A stretch of DNA of 64,000 nucleotides, taken from assembly GCF_030159055.1 (NCBI RefSeq), contig NZ_BQXQ01000020.1:29603-93602 (forward strand), read 5' to 3'. A program made the translations under genes and the position numbers. This stretch comes from Acidovorax sp. SUPP3334. Its GTDB lineage: Bacteria; Pseudomonadota; Gammaproteobacteria; Burkholderiales; Burkholderiaceae_C. Shown here one piece after another: positions 17,086 through 25,503 of this stretch. The first letter of the stretch is position 1. Every line of letters starts with the position of its first letter. The notes under the pieces were generated by a model. That model worked only from the letters and a program-made list of their open reading frames with translations. It was not told the DNA's origin and did no database searches.

Positions 17086-18741
17086 TTGCCAGAAAGTCCT
17101 TTTCGGATCACTCGCAGTTCCAACCTCGGTGCGCGGCGCTCCGACCTTGATGCTGCGCCGCCCCCACCCGCGTCGCCGTCACCGGGTGTGCTGCAGGGGC
17201 CGGCCGGGCTGCAGGGGCGTTCGCCGGAGCGGCCCCGCGGAATCGCCGGGCAGCTGTCCCCCTTGCGCAGTGCGGTCCCCGGCGCGCGGGAGGGCAACCC
17301 GCCTGCAGTGGCCGACCGGTCCGGTGCGGCGTCGCCTTCCATATCGCCGTCTGGCACGGCGCATCCTTCGTCCACGATTCTTTCACGGCATTCGAGCAGC
17401 GAAATCCAGCCAGGGCCAGATACCCACCTCGTGCCGCCCCGCGCGATGCTGGGTGATTTGTTTGCGCAGGCACGCCTGCAAGAGAAATCCGAACGCGATC
17501 AACTCCTGCATTCGGCCCTGCCCCATGGAGGCGCAGCGATGAAGCGGCTTTTGGACCGTGCGGCCCGAAAGCACCCGGCCACGATGGCCGAGAAGTGGCA
17601 TGCACGTCTGAACGGATCGCCAAAGCCCATGGAAGGCCAGCGAAGAGCGGCTTTCGTGGCGCTGGTGCGAGCCGATGCGATGGCGGTGGCCAGGGCCGGC
17701 CAGATCGACGCACGCGTCGCGGCGGACAGGATGCGTGCGGGGGTCGAGGACGGGACGTTGGGCCAAGGCATCCTGGCGCAAGACCGTGAGTTGCTGCTGC
17801 AGGTCCTGAGCGAATTCGTGGACCCAGCCGAGCATCTCTACCAGCAATTGAATTTGAAGTTCACGCCCGACACCCGGCTGGCCTACACCGACGCCCACGT
17901 GCTGGAAGCGCCAACGGAGCCGACAAAGGGCAGCTACAACAAGGTCTTTGCGCTGAAGGTCATGAATGCCGATGGCGTGGTGCAGGACAAAGTCTTCAAG
18001 CCCCTCAAGGCCGCCGAGAAAAACACGATCGGCTTGGTGACCGGCATTCCCGCGGACGATTCGCAAACGGCAATGCGCAACATCGCGACGGTGTCCCTGG
18101 CAAAGAAGCTCGGCCTCGATGTCGTCGCAGACACGCAAATGGCGCTGATCGACACGGGGCGCGGTCCGCTGGACCCCGATCTGGGACTGATCATGGAGCG
18201 TGCAGCTGGCACGCAGGCCCGATTCGTTGATCCTGACGTTCTGGCTCAGCCGGCTGTTTTCGCGGAGGTGACCAAGCTCCAGTTGCTGGATCACCTGACA
18301 GGCCAGGTGGACCGCCATCCCAACAACTATTTCATTCACGTCGGGCCGAATGGCGATGCCAAGGTCACGGGCATCGACAACGACCTGTGCTTTGGCAAAA
18401 ACCTGACCAGCCCTGCCGACATTCAACGGATCGAAACGGATGATCGGTTCATGCCTTTTGAGGGCACCGACCTACCGCCTGTGATCGATGAAAGCATGGC
18501 GAGATCGATTCAGGAGCTTACTGAAGATGACCTCCGTTCGATCCTTTCAGACAAGTTGAACGAGGACGAGATCGACGCCGCTGGCAGCCGCCTGGAAGGG
18601 CTCAAGAATTACGTCATCAGCCTTGATTTGGCGGGCAAAGTCATTAAGCCGGATCAATGGGCCGACCCGCAAGTGCAGCAACTCTTCACCGCGAAAAATA
18701 GCTACATCGGCCGCGAGCGTGTCAGTCACAAGGTCTCCTAG
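17086..18741 (+). CDS. Putative type III effector 4, kinase-like, variant catalytic loop
   Basis: 551 residues from a TTG at 17086 preceded by a GGCAGAGAGAAAG tract; upstream in-frame codons lie before the promoter. The N-terminus (FRITRSSNLGARRSDLD, then Pro/Ser-rich) resembles effectors 1 and 2. The shared domain is the most divergent of the four. The first motif is TKGSYNKVFALKV rather than a Gly-rich GTGS/GEGK/GAGK loop, and VFKPLKAA is kept. The catalytic loop reads VDRHPNNYF (Val408 where the others have Gly; Asp409 retained), and GIDNDLCFG (Asp431) is intact. It may have altered activity or be a degenerating copy. Its stop is 26 bases from the convergent peptidase E gene. It is driven by its own PIP box. 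Confidence 0.77.
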   Translation: MPESPFRITRSSNLGARRSDLDAAPPPPASPSPGVLQGPAGLQGRSPERPRGIAGQLSPLRSAVPGAREGNPPAVADRSGAASPSISPSGTAHPSSTILSRHSSSEIQPGPDTHLVPPRAMLGDLFAQARLQEKSERDQLLHSALPHGGAAMKRLLDRAARKHPATMAEKWHARLNGSPKPMEGQRRAAFVALVRADAMAVARAGQIDARVAADRMRAGVEDGTLGQGILAQDRELLLQVLSEFVDPAEHLYQQLNLKFTPDTRLAYTDAHVLEAPTEPTKGSYNKVFALKVMNADGVVQDKVFKPLKAAEKNTIGLVTGIPADDSQTAMRNIATVSLAKKLGLDVVADTQMALIDTGRGPLDPDLGLIMERAAGTQARFVDPDVLAQPAVFAEVTKLQLLDHLTGQVDRHPNNYFIHVGPNGDAKVTGIDNDLCFGKNLTSPADIQRIETDDRFMPFEGTDLPPVIDESMARSIQELTEDDLRSILSDKLNEDEIDAAGSRLEGLKNYVISLDLAGKVIKPDQWADPQVQQLFTAKNSYIGRERVSHKVS

Positions 18742-18767
18742 CGTCCAGCGCGAGCCCCTGCCTCGGT

Positions 18768-19496
18768 TCACAGGTCGGTGGGCAGCGGCCCCGCATTCAT
18801 CAGCCGGGGTGCGTTCGCCCCATGGAAGAGCCTCGCCGGCGCATCGCCCAGCAGCGTGCGCGCATTGCCTTGCAGGCGCAGCCCCGTGCCTTCGGGCAGG
18901 CCCAGCACACGGGTTTCGGGGTTGAGCGTGCAGAATTCCTGAAGGCGTTCCTGCCGTGTCTCGCCACGGTGGCCAGGCGGGTGGGCCTCGGTGTAGTGCG
19001 CGTTGATCTGCCAGGGCACCAGGCCCATCGCGTCCAGGCCGCCGGGATCGGTGATGGGCATGTCGTTGGTGGTGCGGATGGTGGGGCAGGCGATGTTGGA
19101 GCCCGCGCTCCATCCCAGGTAAGAGGCCGCGCCTGCCCGCACGCGCTCGGCCATGGCCGCGAGCAGGCCCTGGCGGCGCAGATGGCCCAGCAACGCGAAG
19201 GTGTTGCCGCCACCCACCACGATGCGCTGCGCGCCCTGCACGGCGGCCAGCGGATCGGCGGCATGGTGCACCGACCGCACCTGCAGCCCCAGCGGCTGCA
19301 GGGCCCGCGCGACCAGCGCTTCATAGTCGTCCCAGCCGCGCGTGACGCCGGCGAACGGGATGAAGAGCGCGTCGCCGCCATTCGACCCCTCCTGGCCGGC
19401 GGCGGTGGGCAGCGCTGCCCAGTCGCGGACCCAGTCGAGGGCGTGGGTGAGATAGCCTGCGTCGCTGCTGGAGTTGCTCAGGAGCAGAAGATTCAT
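18768..19496 (-). CDS. pepE: Peptidase E (alpha-aspartyl dipeptidase)
   Basis: 242-residue cytoplasmic serine dipeptidase of family S51 that cleaves Asp-X dipeptides. The nucleophile Ser130 is in YLGWSAGSNIA, with GGGNTF upstream and PWQINAHYTE plus GLPEGTGL downstream, as in the family. The start MNLLLLSNSS at 19496 gives the usual 230-240-residue length; the frame is open further upstream but without family similarity. It converges with effector 4. A copy of the dispersed repeat lies about 70 bases upstream of its start. No regulatory site was recognised. Confidence 0.92.
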   Translation of the reverse strand: MNLLLLSNSSSDAGYLTHALDWVRDWAALPTAAGQEGSNGGDALFIPFAGVTRGWDDYEALVARALQPLGLQVRSVHHAADPLAAVQGAQRIVVGGGNTFALLGHLRRQGLLAAMAERVRAGAASYLGWSAGSNIACPTIRTTNDMPITDPGGLDAMGLVPWQINAHYTEAHPPGHRGETRQERLQEFCTLNPETRVLGLPEGTGLRLQGNARTLLGDAPARLFHGANAPRLMNAGPLPTDL

Positions 19497-19568
19497 GGGG
19501 TGTGTTCCGGTGGTGGTGTCCCGTGGGATCGTGGGAGAAGAAGACAAGCCATCGGCCTGCAAATCGAA

Positions 19569-19630
19569 TGCTATCAAATAGATAGCTATGTACCGTTGAT
19601 TTTATTGCGCTGGAGGCCTTTTTGATCAAG
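19569..19630 (+). repeat. Dispersed ~62-bp repeat, copy 2
   Basis: TGCTATCAAATAGATAGCT head, TTGCGCTGGAGGCC and TTTTTGATCAAG tail. It aligns along its length with 7386-7449 in the same orientation. Its right end covers the stop codon of the DUF421 gene on the other strand, so the element now supplies that gene's terminal codons. Confidence 0.7.
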
Positions 19631-20105
19631 AGCCGCTGCCGCGCTGGCGCAGCACCACGGTGATCTGGCCATTGGTCTCGATGGTCGCGCGCTCCACCTC
19701 GTGCAGGTGCAGGCTGCCTCCCGCGCGCAGGGCGGCGGCCAGGTCTTCGGTGGAGATGAGTTCCTTGCGCATCAGCGCCTCGTTCACCTGGCCGTGGCGT
19801 ACCAGCACCTCGGGCTTGCCGTCCACCAGGTGGGCCAGCCCCTGGAACCGGAAGGTCAGCTGCGCCAGCAGCACGTGGCAGACGATGAGGGTGACTGCGG
19901 AGATGAGCCCACCCACCAGGGAGTTGTCGCCCGCGTTCATCGAGTTCTGCACGGCGTTGGACAGCACCAGCAGCAGCACCAGGTCGAACGGGGCGGTCTG
20001 TCCAGTCTGCCGCTTGCCTGTCAGGCGAAGAAAGACCAGCAGGAAGAGATACACGATCACCCCGCGCACGATGAATTCCCACCAAGGCACGCTCATTGCC
20101 AACAT
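19626..20105 (-). CDS. DUF421/YetF-like membrane protein
   Basis: 159-residue protein with three N-terminal hydrophobic helices (IVRGVIVYLFLLVFLRLTG, FDLVLLLVLSNAVQ, and LVGGLISAVTLIVCHVLLAQL). A soluble YetF-type domain follows with GKPEVLVRHGQVNEALMRKELISTEDLAAALRAGG and a C-terminal strand pair. Family members are inner-membrane proteins of unknown function, some linked to envelope stress or sporulation in other phyla. Several close ATGs exist (20111, 20105, 20096); 20105 is chosen because GGAGA lies 6 bases before it. The last few codons lie in the dispersed repeat. It is divergent from the DUF4197 gene. Confidence 0.82.
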   Translation of the reverse strand: MLAMSVPWWEFIVRGVIVYLFLLVFLRLTGKRQTGQTAPFDLVLLLVLSNAVQNSMNAGDNSLVGGLISAVTLIVCHVLLAQLTFRFQGLAHLVDGKPEVLVRHGQVNEALMRKELISTEDLAAALRAGGSLHLHEVERATIETNGQITVVLRQRGSGS

Positions 20106-20252
20106 TGCCATTCTCCGGTTGAGCCCGACGTGGGCGGGGTGCAGTGTGCCATCTGCAAGAATGCGCCCCTCGGGCCCGTGCCGGGCCGCTTTCGCGCATT
20201 CCGCTCCCGGTACCGGTACCGCCTTCCGTTTTCGTTCAAGCAAAGGACCGCC

Positions 20253-20960
20253 ATGCAGCGTCGCACCTTCCACCACCGCGCGGGCGCCACGGCGCTGGCC
20301 CTCTGGCTGCTGGCCGCCCGCGGCCAGGCGCAGGCGCTGTCGCTGGGAGACCTCTCCAGCGCCGATGCCGCCAGCGGCGTGAGAACCGCGCTGGCGCAAG
20401 GGGCGCAGGCCGCCGTGGCGCTGCTCGGGCGGCCGGACGGCTTTCTGGGCAACCCGCAGGTGCGCATCGCCCTGCCCGGCAAGCTGGAAAAGGCCGCGGA
20501 GCTGATGCGCCGCTTCGGCCAGGGCCGGCGCATCGACGAGCTGGTCACCTCCATGAACCGCGCGGCCGAGCAGGCCGTGCCCATGGGCCGCGACCTGCTG
20601 GTGGGCGCCGTGCAGACGATGACCGTGACCGATGCCAAGGCCATCCTCGCGGGCGGCGAAACGTCGGTGACGGAGTTCTTCGCGCGCAAGACCCGCGTGC
20701 CGCTGGGCGAGCGGTTCCTGCCCGTGGTGGACCGCGCCATCGAGCAGGTGGGGCTCATGCAGCAATACAACGCCTTCGCCAGCAAGGCCGCGGGCTTCGG
20801 CCTGATCCGCCAGGAAGACGCCAACCTGTCGCAGTACGTCACGGGCAAGACGCTGGACGGGCTGTACCTGATGATCGGCGAAGAAGAAAAGAAGATCCGC
20901 CAGGACCCGGTCGGCTCGGGCAGCGCCATCCTGCGCAAGGTCTTCGGGGCGCTGCAATGA
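20253..20960 (+). CDS. DUF4197 exported protein
   Basis: 235-residue protein with an N-terminal signal peptide (Arg-rich start, then ATALALWLLAARGQAQA). The DUF4197 body follows: LSLGDLSSADAASGVRTALAQGAQAAVALLG, GFLGNPQVRIALPGKLEKAAELMR and a C-terminal GLYLMIGEEEKKIRQDPVGSGSAILRKVFG. It is expected to be periplasmic or lipid-associated; function unknown. The ATG at 20253 follows AAGGA. Its stop is 7 bases before the next gene, which it probably shares a transcript with. Confidence 0.85.
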   Translation: MQRRTFHHRAGATALALWLLAARGQAQALSLGDLSSADAASGVRTALAQGAQAAVALLGRPDGFLGNPQVRIALPGKLEKAAELMRRFGQGRRIDELVTSMNRAAEQAVPMGRDLLVGAVQTMTVTDAKAILAGGETSVTEFFARKTRVPLGERFLPVVDRAIEQVGLMQQYNAFASKAAGFGLIRQEDANLSQYVTGKTLDGLYLMIGEEEKKIRQDPVGSGSAILRKVFGALQ

Positions 20961-20967
20961 CGGGGGC

Positions 20968-21417
20968 GTGCCAGTGAGTCCCTCCGCCCTGGCGAAGCCG
21001 CCCGTGGTGTCCGATGGCACGGTCGCCTGCCCCTGCGGCCGCGTTTCACCGCAACGCCGGGTGCTGGCCTATTCCGATTGCTGCGACCGCTACATCGACC
21101 ACTTCGAGACCACGCCCGCCCCCGATGCCGAAAGCCTGATGCGCTCGCGCTACACCGCCTTCGTGCGCGAACACGCCCCGTACCTGCTGGCCACTTGGGA
21201 TGCCACCCATCGCCCTGCGCGGGTGGATTTCGATCCCGGCGTGCGCTGGCTGGGCCTGGAGGTGCGCGCGCACCGCTGCCCGGACGGCGAGCGCGCCGAG
21301 GTCGAATTCGTCGCACGCCAGCGCATGCCGGGCGGCCGGGCCCACCGCCTGCACGAGCTGAGCCGCTTCGTTCGGCAGGACGGGCGCTGGTTCTACGTGG
21401 ACGGCGACCTCCGCTAG
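20968..21417 (+). CDS. YchJ-family protein (UPF0225) with SEC-C-like cysteines
   Basis: 149 residues. The N-terminal cysteine cluster CPCG...CC (VACPCGRVSPQRRVLAYSDCC) is the zinc-binding knuckle seen in SEC-C motifs. It is followed by the NTF2-like body with LMRSRYTAFVREHAPYLLATW, LGLEVRAHRCPDGERAEVEFVAR and RFVRQDGRWFYVDGD. This layout and length fit the YchJ family, whose role is unknown. GTG at 20968 and GTG at 20974 are both possible starts. It sits between an exported protein and the histidine kinase, which begins 10 bases after its stop. Confidence 0.85.
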   Translation: MPVSPSALAKPPVVSDGTVACPCGRVSPQRRVLAYSDCCDRYIDHFETTPAPDAESLMRSRYTAFVREHAPYLLATWDATHRPARVDFDPGVRWLGLEVRAHRCPDGERAEVEFVARQRMPGGRAHRLHELSRFVRQDGRWFYVDGDLR

Positions 21418-21427
21418 CCGCTGCCGC

Positions 21428-23275
21428 ATGCCCGATCGCTCCAGCGGCGCGGCGCCGCCCGTTTCCCCGTCTCACGCCACACCGGGGGAGCCCGCGTCCC
21501 AGACCGACGAGGCCGGGCAGGCGCTGGACCTGGCCGTGCGCCGCCGGCTGCTGCAGTCGCTGGCCACGCGTGGTTCCTCGGAGATCGCCGCCATCGTCAT
21601 CCCCGGCGTGCTGGTGGGGTTTTACAGCCGCTCCGCATCGCCATGGCCGCTGATCGCCTGGTGGGTGCTTTTCGGGATCGTGGCCATGGGGCTGCTGCGG
21701 CTGCGCAGGGGGCTGCAGCGCGATACCCCGTTGCCCGATGCGGTGGCCGTGCCCAAATGGGAGCGCATCTTCCATGGGCTTTCCGTGGTGACCGGGCTGA
21801 TGTGGACCTTGCCCGTGTTCCTGACGATGTCTGCGGCCACGCTCGAATTCCGGCTCTTCCTGTACATGGTGCTGTGTGCGGTCATCGCGTCGGCCACGAC
21901 GTTTCTCGCCCCGGTGCCGGGCATCTTCTGGCGCTATTTCGCGGCCAGCTACCTGCCGCCCACGCTGGCGATCTACTGGTACTTTCCGCAGCGCTGGCAC
22001 TACCTTTTGCCGCTGATGCTGCTGTATGGCGCCGTGCTGTGCCGCCATGCCTGGGGCTCGCGCCGCTTCGTGGTGCAGCAGGTCGAGATGGAGCGCCAGC
22101 GCGCCGAACTGGCCGAGCAGTACCGCGCCGCCAAAGAGGCGGCCGAGCGCGCGCTGGAAGAAAAGAACCGGTTCATCTCCACCGCCAGCCACGACCTGCG
22201 CCAGCCGCTGCACGCCATGGGCCTGCTGGTGGAAACGGCCCTGCAGCGCAACGGCGACGAGCGGCTGGCCGCCGTGCTGCAAGACGTGCAGGGCTGCGTG
22301 CGGTCGCTGAACTTCATGTTCAACGCCTTGCTGGATCTGTCGCGCATCGAGGCCGGGACGTTTTCCGTGCGGGAGGACAACGTGTCCCTGTCCGCGCTGT
22401 TCGACGACGTGGCCACCGTCTTCGCGCCGGACGCGGCCTTGCGCGGCCTGCGCCTTCGGCTTCATCTGCCGCGCCACCGCGAGGCCACGGTGCGGGGCGA
22501 CCCGGCGCTGCTGCGGCAGATGGTGTTCAACCTGGCGCAGAACGCGCTGCGCTATACCGCGTCGGGCGGGGTGCTGCTGGGCGCACGGGCCCGCGGCGAC
22601 CGCTGGCGCATCGAAGTGTGGGACACCGGCGCGGGCGTCGCCCCCAAGGACCGCCACCGCATCTACGCGCCGTTCTATCGCAGCGAGCATGCGCGGGTGC
22701 AGCAGGCCGAGGGGCATGGGCTGGGCCTTTCGGTGGTGGCGCGCTCGGCAGGGTTGATCGGCGCAGGGTATGGTTTTGAGTCCACGCCCGGCCGTGGCTC
22801 GTGCTTCTGGCTGGAACTGGCCGCGGCCCCGCCCGGCGACGCGCTGCCCACCGACCCGATGCTGCAGCCCGCCGCGCCCTGGGCCGAGCGCATGGCATCG
22901 CTGCACGGGCGCTGCCTGCTGGTGGAAGACGACCCGCAGATCGCCAGGTCGCTGTCCCAGTTGTTGCGGTCGTGGGGGCTGGAGGTGCAGAGTCCCGCCA
23001 CCGGGGCGCAGGCGATGGCCTGGCTGGACGGCGGCTTCGTGCCCGATGCCGTGCTGTGCGACCAGCGGCTGGGCGCGGGCGAGAGCGGATTCGACGTGCT
23101 CCAGGCCCTGCTGGCGCGCTGTGGCCACGCGCGCGGCGCCATGGTGAGCGGCGAGCATGACGCGCCGGCGCTGCTGGAGGCCGAAGAAGAAGGCTATCTC
23201 GTGTTCCGAAAACCCCTGGCCCCGCAGGCGCTGCATGCGGTGCTGTCCCGCTGGCTGGCGCCTGCGGCGCCCTAG
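21428..23275 (+). CDS. Hybrid sensor histidine kinase with C-terminal receiver
   Basis: 615 residues. The N-terminal membrane part holds about six hydrophobic helices between residues 50 and 205 (5TM-like sensor, no large periplasmic loop). A coiled coil and the phospho-acceptor His255 in STASHDLRQPLHAMG come next. The ATPase domain shows NLAQNALRYT (N box), VWDTGAGV (G1) and GHGLGLSVV (G2). The receiver domain has the acidic pair in LLVEDDPQ, phospho-acceptor Asp545 in VLCDQRLG and Lys595 in VFRKPL. The stop is one base from the end of the convergent NarL-type regulator. That pairing and their similarity to known hybrid-kinase/LuxR pairs suggest they form one system; the signal is unknown. 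Confidence 0.93.
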   Translation: MPDRSSGAAPPVSPSHATPGEPASQTDEAGQALDLAVRRRLLQSLATRGSSEIAAIVIPGVLVGFYSRSASPWPLIAWWVLFGIVAMGLLRLRRGLQRDTPLPDAVAVPKWERIFHGLSVVTGLMWTLPVFLTMSAATLEFRLFLYMVLCAVIASATTFLAPVPGIFWRYFAASYLPPTLAIYWYFPQRWHYLLPLMLLYGAVLCRHAWGSRRFVVQQVEMERQRAELAEQYRAAKEAAERALEEKNRFISTASHDLRQPLHAMGLLVETALQRNGDERLAAVLQDVQGCVRSLNFMFNALLDLSRIEAGTFSVREDNVSLSALFDDVATVFAPDAALRGLRLRLHLPRHREATVRGDPALLRQMVFNLAQNALRYTASGGVLLGARARGDRWRIEVWDTGAGVAPKDRHRIYAPFYRSEHARVQQAEGHGLGLSVVARSAGLIGAGYGFESTPGRGSCFWLELAAAPPGDALPTDPMLQPAAPWAERMASLHGRCLLVEDDPQIARSLSQLLRSWGLEVQSPATGAQAMAWLDGGFVPDAVLCDQRLGAGESGFDVLQALLARCGHARGAMVSGEHDAPALLEAEEEGYLVFRKPLAPQALHAVLSRWLAPAAP

Positions 23276-23276
23276 T

Positions 23277-24026
23277 TCAGCGCGGGTAGGGCGAGGCTGG
23301 CAACTCCAGCCGCACGCCGCGCAGCTTGGCGATGGCCTCGACCCGGTTGCGCGCCTGCAGCTTGTGAAGGATGGCCGTCACATGCTCCTTGACGGTGTGT
23401 TCGGACACGTTCAAGGCCGTTGCGATCGGCCGGTTGGGCAGGCCTTGCAGCAGCATCGCCAGAATCTCGCCCTGCCGCGGGGTCAACCCCAGTTCGGCGG
23501 GCGACAGCGGCACCTCGCGCGCCAGCGGCGCGTCGGACACCGGCACGGCGCCGTCTGCCGCCATGTCGAACCACGTGCCACCGTCGAGCACTTCGGTCAC
23601 CGCCGCTGCGAACACCTCGGGCACTTCCTGCTTGTGCACGAAGCCGTGGGCACCGGCGGCGCGCGCTTTCAGCACGACGGCAGGGTGGCTGTCGCCGCTC
23701 ACCATGAGCACGCGGGTGGAGGGCGCAAGTGCCAGCACGTCGCGGATGAACAGCGTGGTGGCCCCATCGGCCAGCCAGAAGTCCACCAAAGCGATAGCAG
23801 GCGCGCCGCGCTGGGCAATGGTGCGAAGCGCTTCGGGCGCGCTGCCCGCGCTCACCGCATCTTCCAGTTTCTTGTGTAACCGCAGGAACGCGGTCATGCC
23901 GTGCGCGACGAGGGGATGGTCATCGACCACCAGCCCATAGTTGTCGCCACCAGGGCGCAAAGGTTCAGACAAGCTCAAGAAAATTTCCGTGCCGGTGCAG
24001 TTCGCCGCCCTCGGGCTGTGCTGCAC
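23277..24026 (-). CDS. NarL/FixJ-type response regulator
   Basis: About 249 residues from the longest start (GTG). The receiver begins near residue 30 (YGLVVDDHPLVAHGM) with phospho-acceptor Asp82 in LVDFWLADG. The LuxR-type helix-turn-helix is at the C-terminus (LTPRQGEILAMLLQGLPNRPIATALNVSEHTVKEHVTAILHKL). The 29 residues before the receiver are unusual, and a TTG at 23978 would give a more typical length; the start is uncertain. It is convergent with the hybrid kinase gene with a 1-base gap, so it is the likely output partner. It diverges from the lipoprotein gene at 24266, a possible target. Confidence 0.88.
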   Translation of the reverse strand: MQHSPRAANCTGTEIFLSLSEPLRPGGDNYGLVVDDHPLVAHGMTAFLRLHKKLEDAVSAGSAPEALRTIAQRGAPAIALVDFWLADGATTLFIRDVLALAPSTRVLMVSGDSHPAVVLKARAAGAHGFVHKQEVPEVFAAAVTEVLDGGTWFDMAADGAVPVSDAPLAREVPLSPAELGLTPRQGEILAMLLQGLPNRPIATALNVSEHTVKEHVTAILHKLQARNRVEAIAKLRGVRLELPASPYPR

Positions 24027-24265
24027 CGTGTAACAAATACCCCCCTGCAGAGGGGTGGGGCATGGGATGCACTGTACTAATAATCAGCGGCATTTTGACG
24101 CCGAGCCGGGCGATATCGCCCTCGGCTGTTGCTTTGCTGCCAGTCACCCCGACGCAGGAACGTGCCGGTGCCGCCGTGCCGGACCACGCGCGTTCGCTGC
24201 GATCGTGGGTGTTCTCCCCCTTGGGTGGCCACCTTCTCATTTCCATCTTTCACACGGAAAACACC

Positions 24266-25372
24266 ATGAACACTGCGAATCTGACCCGCCTGGCTGCTAC
24301 CGCCTTGATCGCCTCCTTGCTCGCTGCCTGTGGCGGCAGCGACGGCAACGGCGACCCCACGGCGCCAGGGGTGCCCGGCGCACCGGCACCTGCCCCGGCC
24401 CCATCTCCTGCCCCAGCGCCTGCGCCCGGGACCGATCCGACCACTCCCGCGCCGGCCCCTGCGCCGGCTCCGGCCCCAGCCAACGTGACGGGCCAGTACC
24501 GCCAGGAAAGCGCTGCCACGACGATGGATGCCGCCCTGGCGGCCATGAACGCACAGGGTGCCCAGGGCTATGCGTACCTCGCCACGCTCGCCGTCAATCC
24601 GGGCACCGCCTCACAGGCGCTGGGCAGCTTCTACCTGCAGGACACGGCCCATACCGGCTCGCGCCTGCAGTACCAGGCCATCGCCCAGCCCGCGACGGCG
24701 GACGCGCTGCTGGCGCTGCTCAACCAGCAGGGTGCCAACGGTTTTGCGTACAAGGCGCCCATGTCGTTCGGCTCGGCGTCGGACGCCCGGGGGATCTTCG
24801 TGAAAGACACGACCAAATCGACGACCTTCACGTATGAAAAGCTGCCCATCTCGTCCACGCTGTCCAGGGACGCGTTCGTGGCCCAGCTCAATGCGCAGGG
24901 CGCGCGTGGCTTCCGGCTCGTGGGGCCCATGACGGCGGGCAATGAGTTCTTCAACGTGTATGTGAAGGATTCTTCGGCCAACACCTACGCCTATGTGGGG
25001 CTGGACGGCTTGCAAGCCACCGGCGCAGCCTATGGCAATGCGCTGCGCCAGCGGCTGGACGAGCAGGGTGGCCAGGGTCGCCTGTGGGTCGGCGAATTCG
25101 TGCTGCAAGGCAATGCCAGCGTCAGCATCTTCGAGAAAAGCGCGAGCCAGACCGGCGCCATTCGCTACAGCGTGGACCCTGCGAGCGCCAGAACGACGCT
25201 GGAGCAGGTGCGGGCCGAGCTCAATGCACGGGCTGCGCAGGGCTTCTTTTATTACAGCGATGTGGCTTCCGTCGATGCGTCCTCCACCTCCACCTCCATC
25301 GCCTCGTTCACGGTGTCGATGAGTGGGGCGGAGTCGGTGCGCAACCCCTTGGCGGGCATCGCCTATCCTTGA
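24266..25372 (+). CDS. Lipoprotein with Ala-Pro linker and five internal repeats
   Basis: 368 residues. The lipoprotein signal has lipobox LLAAC with Cys22 followed by GGSDGNGD. An Ala-Pro-rich linker of about 45 residues would span the periplasm or cell wall. Then come five tandem units of about 60-65 residues, each with a core like LNxQGAxGFxY: AAMNAQGAQGYAYL, ALLNQQGANGFAYK, AQLNAQGARGFRLV, QRLDEQGGQGRLWV and AELNARAAQGFFYY. I do not know a named family for it. It probably sits in the outer membrane; the repeats may bind a ligand or partner. The ATG at 24266 fits the lipoprotein signal. It is divergent from the response regulator. Confidence 0.8.
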   Translation: MNTANLTRLAATALIASLLAACGGSDGNGDPTAPGVPGAPAPAPAPSPAPAPAPGTDPTTPAPAPAPAPAPANVTGQYRQESAATTMDAALAAMNAQGAQGYAYLATLAVNPGTASQALGSFYLQDTAHTGSRLQYQAIAQPATADALLALLNQQGANGFAYKAPMSFGSASDARGIFVKDTTKSTTFTYEKLPISSTLSRDAFVAQLNAQGARGFRLVGPMTAGNEFFNVYVKDSSANTYAYVGLDGLQATGAAYGNALRQRLDEQGGQGRLWVGEFVLQGNASVSIFEKSASQTGAIRYSVDPASARTTLEQVRAELNARAAQGFFYYSDVASVDASSTSTSIASFTVSMSGAESVRNPLAGIAYP

Positions 25373-25503
25373 AGTCGGTGGTGCCTGGGCAGCCATGCCA
25401 GGCGGGGTTGGCTGAAGCACTCCAGCGCTTGCGGTAGATTGCAGGGCTTTTCTGGCGCCCCATGCGCCTGCCCTGCCGGGCGCTTCTGCCCCATCCTTCT
25501 GCC

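Noticed and set aside
20093..23236. Long minus-strand open frame opposite the DUF4197, YchJ and histidine kinase genes
   Set aside because: Composition is His/Arg/Gln-rich shadow; the plus-strand genes have full motif sets.
24397..24480. Ala-Pro coding repeats as a regulatory tandem repeat
   Set aside because: They are in frame behind a lipoprotein signal and fit an ordinary stalk; no evidence of promoter function.
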